From Fortiea contorta PCC 7126 (GTDB taxonomy: Bacteria > Cyanobacteriota > Cyanobacteriia > Cyanobacteriales > Nostocaceae), in the NCBI RefSeq assembly GCF_000332295.1, contig NZ_KB235930.1, positions 2,561,395 to 2,625,394 on the forward strand: DNA of 64,000 nucleotides. Direction: 5' to 3'. This document shows, one piece after another, positions 17,815 through 26,860 of the stretch. The notes below the pieces were generated by a model. The model made no database searches. It was not told the origin of the DNA and saw nothing but the letters and a program-made list of their open reading frames with translations. Numbering within the stretch: position 1 is the stretch's first letter; each line of letters opens with the position of its first letter. Both the position numbers and the translations under genes were made by a program.

Positions 17815-19269
17815 ATGAATTACCGAGAAACAACATCTTTGAATACAGCCCGCACAGCATTTCAAAAAATCTGGGGTTACGCAGATTTTCGCCCACCACA
17901 GGGAGAAATTATCAGCAGTTTATTAGAGCAAAAAGATGCATTAATTATTATGCCTACAGGCGGGGGAAAGTCTATATGTTTTCAAATTCCCGCACTGCTA
18001 CAAACAGGATTAACCCTAGTGATTTCGCCCTTGGTAGCGTTGATGGAAAACCAAGTGCAAGAACTACGTCAGCGCCACTTAAGTGCTGCACTTTTGCATA
18101 GTGAATTATCTCCATTTCAACGCCGCATTACATTGCAAGCATTGGAAAAACAGCAGTTAAGATTGCTGTATCTATCACCAGAAACGTTATTAAGTGCGCC
18201 AGTTTGGGAAAAACTATCTCAACCTCAGTTACAAATTAACGCTCTGATTTTAGATGAAGCCCATTGTTTAGTGCAGTGGGGTGAGACATTTCGCCCAGTT
18301 TATCGCAGATTAGGAGCAGTCAGACCTGCATTGTTGCAGTCAAAACCACCGGGAACCAAAATTAGTATAGCTGCCTTTACTGCAACAGCCGACCCATCAG
18401 CCCAGAAAATTATTTCCACAGTTTTGCAATTACAGCAACCGCAGATTTTTCGCCTCAATCCTTATCGTCCTAATTTGCATCCCAGTGTCCGCATTGCTTG
18501 GACACCGAGGGGAAGGAAACAAATATTATTAAAGTTTATTCAAAATAGACCACAGCAAGCGGGATTAATTTATGTTCGCACTAGGCGAGATAGTGAAAAT
18601 TTAGCTGCGTGGTTAGCCGAGATGGGTTTTGCGACAGCGAGTTATCATGCGGGTTTGGGCGCTGGAGAACGTCGGAGGGTGGAAGCTAGCTGGTTGGGTG
18701 GTGAAATCCCCTTTGTTGTCTGTACCTGCGCCTTTGGGATGGGGATTAATAAACCAGATGTGCGTTGGGTGCTTCACTTTCACGCACCGCATCTGTTGTC
18801 TGAATATGTGCAAGAAATTGGTAGAGCGGGGAGGGATGGAAAACCAGCCGAGGCGCTGACATTGGTGAGTGAACCTACAGGGTGGTTAGATCCAGAGGAT
18901 AAACAAAGACAGCAATTTTTTCAAGACCAAATGTACAGCCAACAACAAATAGCACAGCAACTGGTGAAAAAACTACCAAAACAGGGAGAAGTAACCGCAA
19001 TCATCAAACAATTTCCTGATGCAGCGATCGCACTTTCTCTACTCCACAGCAATGGTCAGTTAAAATGGCTTGACCCCTTCCATTATCTTATTCAAGAGAG
19101 GGGAAAAAATCAGCCATCAACACAGTTAAATGCTACTCAACAAATGAGTCAATATCTCAATACTAAAAAGTGTCGCTGGCAGTTTTTATTAACAGCTTTT
19201 GGTTTCGACAAAGAAGCTGCTAATTGGCATTGCGGACATTGTGATAATTGCCGCAGAATTAAAGGATGA
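17815..19269 (+). CDS. recQ: RecQ-family ATP-dependent DNA helicase
   Basis: This 484-residue 3'-5' DNA helicase has FGYADFRPPQGEII-like motif 0 (here WGYADFRPPQGEII), Walker A MPTGGGKS, DEAH box LDEAHCL, FTATADPSAQ, and motif VI QEIGRAGRDGKP. The end carries a cysteine cluster (KKCRWQ…CGHCDNC) matching the RecQ zinc-binding subdomain. There is no HRDC domain and the winged-helix part is short, so this is a minimal form. It acts in replication-fork repair and recombination. It ends 3 bp before an ATG of the downstream Uma2-type frame. Confidence 0.9.
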   Translation: MNYRETTSLNTARTAFQKIWGYADFRPPQGEIISSLLEQKDALIIMPTGGGKSICFQIPALLQTGLTLVISPLVALMENQVQELRQRHLSAALLHSELSPFQRRITLQALEKQQLRLLYLSPETLLSAPVWEKLSQPQLQINALILDEAHCLVQWGETFRPVYRRLGAVRPALLQSKPPGTKISIAAFTATADPSAQKIISTVLQLQQPQIFRLNPYRPNLHPSVRIAWTPRGRKQILLKFIQNRPQQAGLIYVRTRRDSENLAAWLAEMGFATASYHAGLGAGERRRVEASWLGGEIPFVVCTCAFGMGINKPDVRWVLHFHAPHLLSEYVQEIGRAGRDGKPAEALTLVSEPTGWLDPEDKQRQQFFQDQMYSQQQIAQQLVKKLPKQGEVTAIIKQFPDAAIALSLLHSNGQLKWLDPFHYLIQERGKNQPSTQLNATQQMSQYLNTKKCRWQFLLTAFGFDKEAANWHCGHCDNCRRIKG

Positions 19270-19347
19270 ATTATGAAGAAGGTAGGTCTAATCTCTTCAA
19301 AATCAGAGATACTAGAAAAAATGGTTAAATGCTCACAAGGGGTCTTT

Positions 19348-20133
19348 ATGATGTCACCAGAAACCACAGCAGCAACCAACCCCAGACAAGAAGTAGTGGA
19401 TTGGGAAAACCCACCCCAGCCACCTACTGATTTGATTTTTGACGACGGAGAACCATTGGAAAGCAACCGCCACCGCATCGCCATGAATGCTCTAATTCGG
19501 TCACTACAACAAGTTTGGGCTGACCGTAATGATTACTTTACTGGGGGTAATATGTTTGTATATTACAGTAGTGCCCAGGTAAAAAATAAGGATTTTAGAG
19601 GCCCAGATTTCTTTGTGGTCTTGGATGTTGACGGTAGTTATTCACGTCAAGGTTGGGTTGTGTGGGATGAACACGGGCGTTATCCTGATGTGATCGTCGA
19701 ATTGTTATCAGAAAGTACCCAAGAAGTAGATAAAGGTACAAAAAAGGATTTATACGAAAGAGTTTTTCACACTCGAAATTATTTTATTTTTGACCCCTTC
19801 GATGCCGACTCACTCCAAGGCTGGTACTTAGATGCTTCTCAGAAGTACCAACCCCTGGAATTAGATAGTCGTGGTTGGTTGTGGTGTCAGTCTTTAGGTT
19901 TTTATTTAGGAACTTGGGAAGGTGACATCGACCGGGAAACGGCGGTGTGGCTGAGATTTTACGATGCTTCCGGAAATTTAGTGTTACTACCTGAGGAAAA
20001 GACAGCACAGGATGCTGAACAAGAACGCCAACGCGCTGAACAAGAACGTCAACGTGCTGAACAAGAACGCCAACGCGCTGAACGTCTTGCAGCTAGGTTA
20101 CGAGAATTAGGAGAAGACCCGGATATGTTGTAA
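19348..20133 (+). CDS. Uma2-type (DUF820) putative restriction endonuclease fold protein
   Basis: This is a protein of about 260 residues with the PD-(D/E)XK-like Uma2 core common in cyanobacteria: FRGPDFFVVLDV, YPDVIVELLSEST, KKDLYERVFHTRNYFIFDP. Candidate catalytic residues are the Asp in GPDF and E/K residues around VIVELLS…KKD. The C-terminus is a coiled coil made of three exact AEQERQR repeats. The frame opens with ATG at 19273, 3 bp after recQ; ATG at 19348 with AAGGGG upstream fits the family start better. Uma2 genes are usually multicopy and functionally uncharacterised. Confidence 0.8.
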   Translation: MMSPETTAATNPRQEVVDWENPPQPPTDLIFDDGEPLESNRHRIAMNALIRSLQQVWADRNDYFTGGNMFVYYSSAQVKNKDFRGPDFFVVLDVDGSYSRQGWVVWDEHGRYPDVIVELLSESTQEVDKGTKKDLYERVFHTRNYFIFDPFDADSLQGWYLDASQKYQPLELDSRGWLWCQSLGFYLGTWEGDIDRETAVWLRFYDASGNLVLLPEEKTAQDAEQERQRAEQERQRAEQERQRAERLAARLRELGEDPDML

Positions 20134-20154
20134 ATACCGGGTTGACAAATATCC

Positions 20155-21156
20155 CTAAAACTGCTGTAAAAACCTTAAATCACTAGCATATAAACGACGA
20201 ATATCGTCGATTTGGTGTAGTACCATAGCAAAGCGTTCTACACCAAACCCTGCGGCAAATCCGGTATACACTTCTGGGTCATAGCCTACAGCTTTGAGTA
20301 CATTGGGATCAACCATACCGCAACCCATTACCTCCAACCAGCGCCCATTCCACTGCAAATCCACCTCAGCCGAGGGTTCCGTGAATGGGAAATAGCTAGC
20401 GCGGAAGCGAATCGGTAAATCACCAAAAAAATCTTGCAAAAATACCTTAATTGTGCCTTTGAGGTCTGTAAAAGTCAGTCCCTCATCAATAGCCAACAAT
20501 TCTATTTGATGGAAAACTGCTGAGTGAGTGGCGTCTACATTATCTCGCCGATAAACTCGCCCTGGAGCCACAACCCGGATGGGAGGTTCTTCTTTTTCCA
20601 TATAACGAATTTGGACTGAGGAGGTGTGAGTCCGCAGCAAATTTCCGTCGGGGAGGTAGAAAGTATCCTGCATATCACGGGCGGGATGGTCGGGCGGAGT
20701 GTTCAGAGCCTCGAAATTGTAGTAATCTGTTTCCATCTCTAGCCCTTGGGCTACGGTGTAACCCATACCAACGAATATATCTAGCGCCCGGTCGATAATA
20801 CCATTGAGAGGATGAATTTTACCTTGGGGGCGATAAATTCCCGGCATGGTGACATCGAGAGTTTCCGCCTCTAGCTGGAGATGAATTTGGGCTGCTTCGA
20901 GAGCTGTGCGCTGCTGATCTAGACTAGTTTGCAGAGATTCCTTGACAGTATTGGCGATCGCCCCAATTATCGGTCGTTCCTCTGCACTCATCTGTCCCAT
21001 ACTCCGCAGCAGCGCCCCCAGTTGTCCTTTTTTACCCAGATAGCTAACTCTGAGTTCTTCTAGACGTTCTAGGGTGTCAGCGGCGGCGATCGCTTGTTCT
21101 CCTTCTTGTCGCAGTGCTAAAAGTTGCGCCTCTAAATTGCTGGGCTGATTCGTCAT
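20155..21156 (-). CDS. pheS: Phenylalanyl-tRNA synthetase alpha subunit
   Basis: This 333-residue class II aminoacyl-tRNA synthetase catalytic subunit pairs with PheT. It has an N-terminal coiled coil (about 1-85), the motif 2 region ([34 protein letters not shown]) and motif 3 ([22 protein letters not shown]). The length is standard. pheT is not adjacent, consistent with separated pheS and pheT in many cyanobacteria. It is divergent from surE and convergent with the Uma2 gene. Confidence 0.96.
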   Translation of the reverse strand: MTNQPSNLEAQLLALRQEGEQAIAAADTLERLEELRVSYLGKKGQLGALLRSMGQMSAEERPIIGAIANTVKESLQTSLDQQRTALEAAQIHLQLEAETLDVTMPGIYRPQGKIHPLNGIIDRALDIFVGMGYTVAQGLEMETDYYNFEALNTPPDHPARDMQDTFYLPDGNLLRTHTSSVQIRYMEKEEPPIRVVAPGRVYRRDNVDATHSAVFHQIELLAIDEGLTFTDLKGTIKVFLQDFFGDLPIRFRASYFPFTEPSAEVDLQWNGRWLEVMGCGMVDPNVLKAVGYDPEVYTGFAAGFGVERFAMVLHQIDDIRRLYASDLRFLQQF

Positions 21157-21181
21157 GCTAAAAGATTGTTGAGATATTTGT

Positions 21182-21216
21182 CATTTGTCATTTGTTATTT
21201 GTCAAAAGTCCCCAGA
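21182..21216. repeat. Short tandem repeat (TTTGTCA)
   Basis: Repeated TTTGTCA units lie just upstream of pheS; related TGACTAA and TGACCAA heptamers recur at about 21366-21404, before surE. Confidence 0.7.
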
Positions 21217-21411
21217 GTGGGAATTTTGACAAACAACTTTACCGATACGGCATTGCTCAATTCAAGGCAAGAGTAAAAACCACACCTCTGATTATTAGTT
21301 TAGAGGCGATCGGGTGAGTAGAGTATTTTTTGTTGATTACTTGTGATAACAGACGTTGACAATTGACTCATAACTGATGACTAATGACTAATGACCAATG
21401 ACTCTTGAGCC

Positions 21412-22209
21412 ATGAAATTACTGATTAGCAACGATGATGGCATTTATGCTTTGGGTATCCGCACCCTCGCCAACTGTTTGGCAGAAGCAGGACACAATAT
21501 AACTGTAGTTTGTCCTGATCGAGAGCGATCGGCAACTGGGCACGGATTAACTTTACATCAACCGATTCGCGCCGAAATTGTTGAGTCAATTTTTCATCCC
21601 GCAGTCAAAGCTTGGGCTTGTGATGGTACTCCTTCAGACTGTGTGAAGTTAGCATTGTGGGCTTTGCTGGAATCTCCGCCCGACTTGGTGCTTTCTGGGA
21701 TTAATCAGGGCGCAAATTTAGGAACTGAGATCCTTTATTCTGGAACTGTTTCGGCAGCTATGGAAGGGCTAATTGAGGGAATTCCTAGCATCGCCTTTAG
21801 TCTTGCGAGTCACGTATCGAGAGACTTTCAGCCAGGAGCAAACTTTGCCAAAATCCTTGTAGAACAACTAACAGCACGACCTCTACCAGAATTAATGCTG
21901 TTGAATGTTAACATTCCCCCAGTCACAGAGGATGAAATCGCTGGCGTCACCATCACGCGACAAGGAGTGCGGCGCTACGTTGATGTGTTTGACCGTCGCA
22001 TCGATCCTCGTGGTAAAACTTACTACTGGTTAACTGGGGAAGTGATTGAGGATATAGAACCGCCTCTAGGGTTAAATTTGCCGCAAAATATACCAATAGA
22101 TGTGCATGTGATCCAGAAAAATTTTATTAGCATCACACCACTGCAATACAATCTTACCTATGCCAGCGGATTACAAAAATTGTCTAATTGGGAATTTCCT
22201 TTCCCATGA
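21412..22209 (+). CDS. surE: 5'/3'-nucleotidase SurE
   Basis: This is a 265-residue survival protein E. The metal-binding [13 protein letters not shown] at the N-terminus, [11 protein letters not shown], and [25 protein letters not shown] are all intact. The family dephosphorylates nucleoside 5'- and 3'-monophosphates and short polyphosphate. It is a single gene with heptamer repeats upstream and is divergent from pheS. Confidence 0.95.
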   Translation: MKLLISNDDGIYALGIRTLANCLAEAGHNITVVCPDRERSATGHGLTLHQPIRAEIVESIFHPAVKAWACDGTPSDCVKLALWALLESPPDLVLSGINQGANLGTEILYSGTVSAAMEGLIEGIPSIAFSLASHVSRDFQPGANFAKILVEQLTARPLPELMLLNVNIPPVTEDEIAGVTITRQGVRRYVDVFDRRIDPRGKTYYWLTGEVIEDIEPPLGLNLPQNIPIDVHVIQKNFISITPLQYNLTYASGLQKLSNWEFPFP

Positions 22210-22497
22210 ATCTTTTGATATCTAGTCAGCGTCATGAGGTAATTGAATGCATTGGCGAAAATTTTAGGCTATAAAGTAGAAGCGCTTTTGATCTTGACGA
22301 TCGCCTAAGCCCAAACAATTAAGGTTTTGTGCCTAATAATACCTCACACCCATATAGAAAACTAGCCCTCAACAGGGTATGCTGTTTTACCAAGTAATTC
22401 CCTTCTTTTGCTACTAAATACGATTAGACAGCATACACTGAACAAAATAAGTAACATTTTTTGATTTATCGCCCGCTCAGTCCAGTAAGCAACACCC

Positions 22498-23394
22498 ATG
22501 TCAAGGATAGAGAACCAATTCACAGTGCAATTTTGGGGCGTTCGTGGTAGCATCCCCAGTCCAGGGCCACACACCGTCCGTTATGGCGGGAACACCCCTT
22601 GCGTTGAGATGCAAGTGGGCGGTAAACGCTTAATTTTCGATGGTGGCACAGGATTACATGTTTTGGGGCAATCTTTATTGCGCCAAATGCCAACAGAAGC
22701 CCATCTGTTTTTCACCCACTCTCACTGGGATCATATGCAAGGATTTCCCTTCTTTAGTCCAGGATTTATCAAGGGAAATAATTTTTGGATCTACGGTGCG
22801 ATCGCTCCTGATGGTTCCACAATTGAGCAACGTCTCAACGACCAAATGCTCCACCCTAATTTTCCTGTTCCCTTGCAAATTATGCAGGCTAATTTGAGTT
22901 TTTGTGACATATCACCAGGGCAACCCATACGTATCAACGATATTACCGTAGAAACAGCACCCCTGAATCATCCAGGTGAAGCGGTGGGCTACCGAGTTAA
23001 TTGGCGTGGTGGCGCTGCTGCTTACATCACTGATACAGAGCATTTTCCTGACAGGTTAGATGAAAATACCTTGCGGTTGGCTCGCAATGCCGATATTTTA
23101 ATCTACGATTCCACCTACACAAATGAGGAATATCATTCGCCATCAATGCCAAAAATTGGCTGGGGACATTCTACTTGGCAAGAAGCGGTTAAGCTAGCCC
23201 AAGCCGCTAATGTCAAAACTTTGGTAATTTTTCACCACGACCCCGCTCACAATGATGACTTTTTGGATCGTGTGGGTGAACAAGCGGTAGCTAAATTTCC
23301 TGGTGCAATTATGGCACGAGAAGGAATGATGCTTCAGGTGAGTGTTTCTGTACCGTTATCAGAATCTATTCCCATTAGCAAATATTCTGCTTGA
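22498..23394 (+). CDS. MBL-fold metallo-hydrolase
   Basis: This is a 298-residue metallo-beta-lactamase-fold protein. The metal motif THSHWDH is at about 74-80. Later ligands are suggested by NHPGEAVGYR, TDTEH and IFHHDPAHNDD. The N-terminal FWGVRGSIPSPGPHTVRYGGNTPC is typical of a cyanobacterial and proteobacterial subgroup related to cyclic-phosphodiesterase and RNase Z-like hydrolases. The substrate cannot be named from sequence. It lies 104 bp upstream of an STRR-like region and then ribF. Confidence 0.85.
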   Translation: MSRIENQFTVQFWGVRGSIPSPGPHTVRYGGNTPCVEMQVGGKRLIFDGGTGLHVLGQSLLRQMPTEAHLFFTHSHWDHMQGFPFFSPGFIKGNNFWIYGAIAPDGSTIEQRLNDQMLHPNFPVPLQIMQANLSFCDISPGQPIRINDITVETAPLNHPGEAVGYRVNWRGGAAAYITDTEHFPDRLDENTLRLARNADILIYDSTYTNEEYHSPSMPKIGWGHSTWQEAVKLAQAANVKTLVIFHHDPAHNDDFLDRVGEQAVAKFPGAIMAREGMMLQVSVSVPLSESIPISKYSA

Positions 23395-23568
23395 AACAGA
23401 CAACCAAAGGGATTCTCAATTTTAGATTAGATTGGTGATCGGAAGCTCTCAGCACGAGATATCTCTTGGGCGACACCGCCAAAACTCCAGAAGTAGGATC
23501 TTCTCAACGGTATCTCACCGGGTAGCTTGTGCTTGATAGTAAAATAAACCTAAAATCCCAGAATCCAC

Positions 23569-24726
23569 GTGTTAAATTTGTCTCAAAATGGGTGTTCTTT
23601 GTGGGTTGCTTCTTCGACAGAATTAGCTCTGACACCAACTGCTGTTGCTCTTGGTAAATTTGATGGTGTGCATCTTGGTCATCAAAGGGTAATTCAACCA
23701 GTTTTGCAGCCAGCAAGAAGAGATAAGGCGATGGAGAATGAATACCCGCCACTCCGTGCAGATCAAGGGAAATGGGAAGATGGGGAAAATGTAGTCCCAG
23801 GCTTACCCGATCGCTCCACGTCATCGTCCCCAGTAGATAATTTACCTGCACAAGAACGAATATACTCAACAGTTGTCACTTTTCATCCCCATCCCCAGGA
23901 GTTTTTTTCGGGACAACCCCGGTGTTTATTAACTCCATTAGATGAAAAAGTTGCACAATTGCGATCGCTAGGGATAGAACAGCTAGTATTGTTGCCTTTC
24001 GATAAGGAATTATCGGCTTTGTCTCCGGAAGAGTTCGTGGAAAAGATTCTTGTGCAACAATTGCAATGTCAGCAAATTAGTGTGGGACAAGATTTCTGTT
24101 TTGGTAAACAGCGCACTGGTACTGCTGAAGGTTTGCAAAAGCTCGCTGCAAAATATCATATCCCTGTCACCATAGTTCCCTTGCGAACTTATGTAGGCAG
24201 TAATAATTTACCAGAAGAGGACAGTTGCGATCGCGTTAGCACTGATCAAGAACCTACCATTAGCACTTCCCTGATCCGCCACACCCTGGAAACCGGCGAC
24301 ATCAAAAGTGCCAATCTCCTCTTGGGCCGTCCGTACACCCTTTATGGTATCGTTATTCCCGGTCAGCAAAGGGGTAGAACCATCGGTTTTCCCACCGCTA
24401 ACCTGCAATTACCCAAAGATAAGTTTTTGCCCCGTCTAGGTGTTTATGCTGTCCGCGTTTTTATTCTCAGTGATACAGGAGAGCAAAGTGTAGATACTGT
24501 GTGTTTGGGAGCAATGAATATCGGCAATCGCCCTACAGTACAAGGTACAGAAACAACAGTAGAGGTACACTTGTTTGATTGGTCTGGTGATTTATATAAC
24601 CGGAAGCTAGCAGTACAACTAGTAGAATTTTTGCGTCCCGAACAAAAATTTCCTGATTTAGCAGCACTGAAAACCCAAATTCAACTCGACTGTGCGATCG
24701 CTAGGGAAGTTTTGAGTACTCAGTGA
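23569..24726 (+). CDS. ribF: Bifunctional riboflavin kinase / FAD synthetase
   Basis: This 385-residue enzyme makes FMN and FAD. The N-terminal FAD synthetase has GKFDGVHLGHQRVI, FHPHPQEFF and VGQDFCFGKQRTG. The C-terminal riboflavin kinase has GRTIGFPTANL and CLGAMNIGNRPTV. Residues about 50-98 form a low-complexity insert (MENEYPP…STSSSPVDN) between the first helix and the STVVTFHPHP strand, where homologues have a short loop. The start is a GTG. The insert keeps frame and both catalytic halves are intact. Confidence 0.92.
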   Translation: MLNLSQNGCSLWVASSTELALTPTAVALGKFDGVHLGHQRVIQPVLQPARRDKAMENEYPPLRADQGKWEDGENVVPGLPDRSTSSSPVDNLPAQERIYSTVVTFHPHPQEFFSGQPRCLLTPLDEKVAQLRSLGIEQLVLLPFDKELSALSPEEFVEKILVQQLQCQQISVGQDFCFGKQRTGTAEGLQKLAAKYHIPVTIVPLRTYVGSNNLPEEDSCDRVSTDQEPTISTSLIRHTLETGDIKSANLLLGRPYTLYGIVIPGQQRGRTIGFPTANLQLPKDKFLPRLGVYAVRVFILSDTGEQSVDTVCLGAMNIGNRPTVQGTETTVEVHLFDWSGDLYNRKLAVQLVEFLRPEQKFPDLAALKTQIQLDCAIAREVLSTQ

Positions 24727-24769
24727 TCAGTGTACAGCATGGAGTGGGAATACTGGCTATGGGAAATGG

Positions 24770-24813
24770 GGAATGACCCGTATCCCATACCCTATTCCCT
24801 ATTCCCTAAATCA
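24770..24813. repeat. Short tandem repeat upstream of moxR (CCCTATT type)
   Basis: ATACCCTATTCCCTATTCCC-type heptamers fill the gap between ribF and the moxR start. They extend the moxR frame upstream but look non-coding. Confidence 0.65.
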
Positions 24814-25722
24814 ATGAGAACCAAAATTGACGCTTTAACTGAAAATCTGGCTCAGACTATTGTGGGCAAAATTGAAGCTATACGCTTGGTGCTAGTAGCG
24901 CTATTAGGTGGGGGTCATGCGCTACTTGAAGATGTCCCTGGTGTCGGTAAAACTCTCCTGGCTAAATCTCTGGCGCGATCGCTTGATGGCAAATTTCAAA
25001 GGTTACAATGTACTCCCGACTTATTACCGACAGACATCACTGGTACAAATATCTGGAACCCCAAAAACGGCGAATTTAGCTTTCTTCCTGGGCCAATCTT
25101 TACCAATGTCTTACTAGCTGATGAAATCAACCGGGCGACACCGCGCACTCAATCGGCTTTGTTGGAAGTGATGGAAGAACATCAGGTAACGGTGGATGGT
25201 GTTTCTCGCCCGGTTCCTACACCTTTCTTTGTGATTGCAACTCAAAATCCAGTAGAGTATCAAGGTACTTTTCCCCTTCCAGAAGCGCAGATGGATCGAT
25301 TCATGTTGTCGCTGAGTTTGGGCTATCCTTCAGAATCGGAAGAACTGCAAATGCTGCTAACTCAATCCACAGGAGTGAAGATTGATCAGTTACAACCTTG
25401 TGTGACTTTGGCTGAAGTAACTCAATTGCGTCAACTCTGTGCTCAGGTAAGAGTAGAAACCTCTCTACAACAATACATGCTGGAATTAGTCCGGGCAACA
25501 AGACAAGATGAGGAAATTTCTTTGGGCGTTAGTCCTCGCGGTACTTTGGCATTACAACGAGCTACCCAAGCTTTAGCCTTTATTTTAGGGCGGGATTATG
25601 CGATTCCTGATGACGTCAAATTCCTTGTCCCCCACGTCCTTTGTCATCGTCTGATTCCTAGAAGTGGACGCACCGCTAGAAGTGTAGTTGAGCGGTTATT
25701 GCGATCAATTGCGATTCCCTAA
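24814..25722 (+). CDS. MoxR-family AAA+ ATPase
   Basis: This is a 302-residue AAA+ chaperone-like ATPase: Walker A EDVPGVGKT, Walker B LLADEINRATPRTQSALLEVMEE, sensor ATQNPVEYQGTFPLPEAQMDRF, and sensor 2 GVSPRGTLALQRA. MoxR proteins usually assist assembly or metal loading of partners, often with VWA-domain proteins; none is adjacent. An in-frame GTG at 24730 would add 28 residues encoded by repeat sequence, so the ATG at 24814 is preferred. A strong terminator follows. Confidence 0.92.
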   Translation: MRTKIDALTENLAQTIVGKIEAIRLVLVALLGGGHALLEDVPGVGKTLLAKSLARSLDGKFQRLQCTPDLLPTDITGTNIWNPKNGEFSFLPGPIFTNVLLADEINRATPRTQSALLEVMEEHQVTVDGVSRPVPTPFFVIATQNPVEYQGTFPLPEAQMDRFMLSLSLGYPSESEELQMLLTQSTGVKIDQLQPCVTLAEVTQLRQLCAQVRVETSLQQYMLELVRATRQDEEISLGVSPRGTLALQRATQALAFILGRDYAIPDDVKFLVPHVLCHRLIPRSGRTARSVVERLLRSIAIP

Positions 25723-25781
25723 TTAAGTAGTTGGATGCATTTGACAAATAGTATGTTATCTTTGACCCGTCTTTGATCCGC

Positions 25782-25823
25782 ACCCTACCTTTGTTACTTT
25801 TGTTGAGAGGTAGGGTCTTTTTA
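25782..25823 (+). terminator. Rho-independent terminator of moxR
   Basis: Stem ACCCTACCT / AGGTAGGGT (9 bp, perfect) with a 17-nt loop is followed by CTTTTTATT, 60 bp after the moxR stop. Confidence 0.85.
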
Positions 25824-25859
25824 TTGAGGAAGAGCCAATTCGTCAAGACAACGCTGGCG

Positions 25860-25990
25860 CTATTCCCGCCAGTAGCCCCATTTCTGGGATATGTGGTTAA
25901 CTAATTCACCTAATCGAATTAACATTGCAGGTGTGATTACTTTTCTCTGGTATTTTGTGGTTAAAACCAAATGTGCTTTTAAATACGTTC
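25860..25990 (-). pseudogene. IS200/IS605-type TnpA remnant
   Basis: The minus strand reads HLVLTTKYQRKVITPAML followed by IRLGELVNHISQKWGYWRE and a stop. This is the N-terminal strand-helix region of Y1 (HUH) transposases of IS200/IS605. No start codon is in frame, and the catalytic HUH and Tyr motifs are missing, so only about 45 codons survive. Confidence 0.65.
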
Positions 25991-26033
25991 ATATTTAAAC
26001 TCCTTTATCGGTACAATACCAGAGAAAAAAGTT

Positions 26034-26387
26034 TCATGCTGCTAGGCTGTGATCTATATTCTGCTCTGGCATTTTCTCAAAATGTCTACGACGATACCGA
26101 AGAATAACTACTGAAGGAAGTTTTGTATCTACTGGTTCATAGACTTCGTAATGACTAAAATCCCAAATATGTTTTTCTTGCCCTTCGCGCCCTACAGTGT
26201 AGGTAGTTGCAAGTTCATAATGAGCAATGTGTCTTTCAGTTTTCAAAAACTTATCTACTTATTCTTTGGCAGTTAGTGGACTAATTAAAATAACTCCGCT
26301 ACGCAAATTAGCTTGAGAGTCAGTATCAAAACATGGCATTTCTACAAAATGCGTGCCGGGGTTTTGCAAGAGTTGTTGTTCACTCAT
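26034..26387 (-). pseudogene. Hypothetical gene interrupted by one in-frame stop
   Basis: A minus-strand frame starts at ATG 26387 with AAGGAGA upstream. It reads MSEQQLLQNPGTHFVEMPCF through SPLTAKE, hits TAA at 26259-26261, then continues without break as VDKFLKTERHIAHYELATTY and onward to a stop at 26034. The total would be 117 codons. The good ribosome-binding site and the seamless frame on both sides argue for one gene with a recent nonsense mutation. I do not recognise the family. A 70-residue downstream fragment could in principle still start at a TTG. Confidence 0.6.
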
Positions 26388-26649
26388 TTTATGTTTCTCC
26401 TTGTTTACCTACACATTCAAAAGTCCCGTTCGTTTTTTTGCGAATGTAAGCAAATTCAAGTCCATGTAGACTTATATTAATCCCCTTACCCTGCCTTCAG
26501 TTTCACTAAAAGAGCGATCGCATTTACAGAAAGTCGGCTTGTAGCCCACTCCAACGAGAGGGGTGGGAAGAACCTTTGACAGATGGATAACACTCTGAGT
26601 AGCGGTGTGCGGTGAAAGTCGCAAGCACGGTGCCGAATGGGAGGGGTGA

Positions 26650-26658
26650 TGCAGTAAT
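26650..26658. repeat. 9-bp target site duplication, left copy
   Basis: TGCAGTAAT directly abuts the MITE left end; the identical copy is at 26852-26860. Confidence 0.85.
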
Positions 26659-26851
26659 CATACGTGTCAATTTAAGCTAAAACCTTTGTCCCCTAGGCGT
26701 TTTACCCCACCCCTTAATCCCCTCCCCTTGCCAAGGGGAGGGGTGGTTTTGCGCCAGCAAAGCCGGGGTGGGGTAACGCGGATTGTCATGGTAAGTGAGT
26801 GAATCTAAAATCGAGTTCTGACAAGGGTTTCACGTTAAGTTGACACCAATG
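26659..26851. mobile_element. 193-bp MITE with 32-bp terminal inverted repeats
   Basis: The left end is CATACGTGTCAATTTAAGC… (26659-26690). The right end, inverted, is CATTGGTGTCAACTTAACG… (26820-26851). They match at 25 of 32 positions, including blocks GTGTCAA, TTAA, AAACC and TTGTC. The element is flanked by an exact 9-bp direct repeat TGCAGTAAT (26650-26658 and 26852-26860). It encodes nothing. Its centre is a palindromic ACCCCACCCC / GGGGTGGGGT and CCCCTCCCCTTG / CAAGGGGAGGGG block. Confidence 0.85.
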
Positions 26852-26860
26852 TGCAGTAAT
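26852..26860. repeat. 9-bp target site duplication, right copy
   Basis: TGCAGTAAT directly abuts the MITE right end and is identical to 26650-26658. Confidence 0.85.

Noticed and set aside
24730-24813. N-terminal extension of the MoxR protein from a GTG
   Set aside because: The extra codons are tandem-repeat DNA and the family start matches the ATG at 24814.
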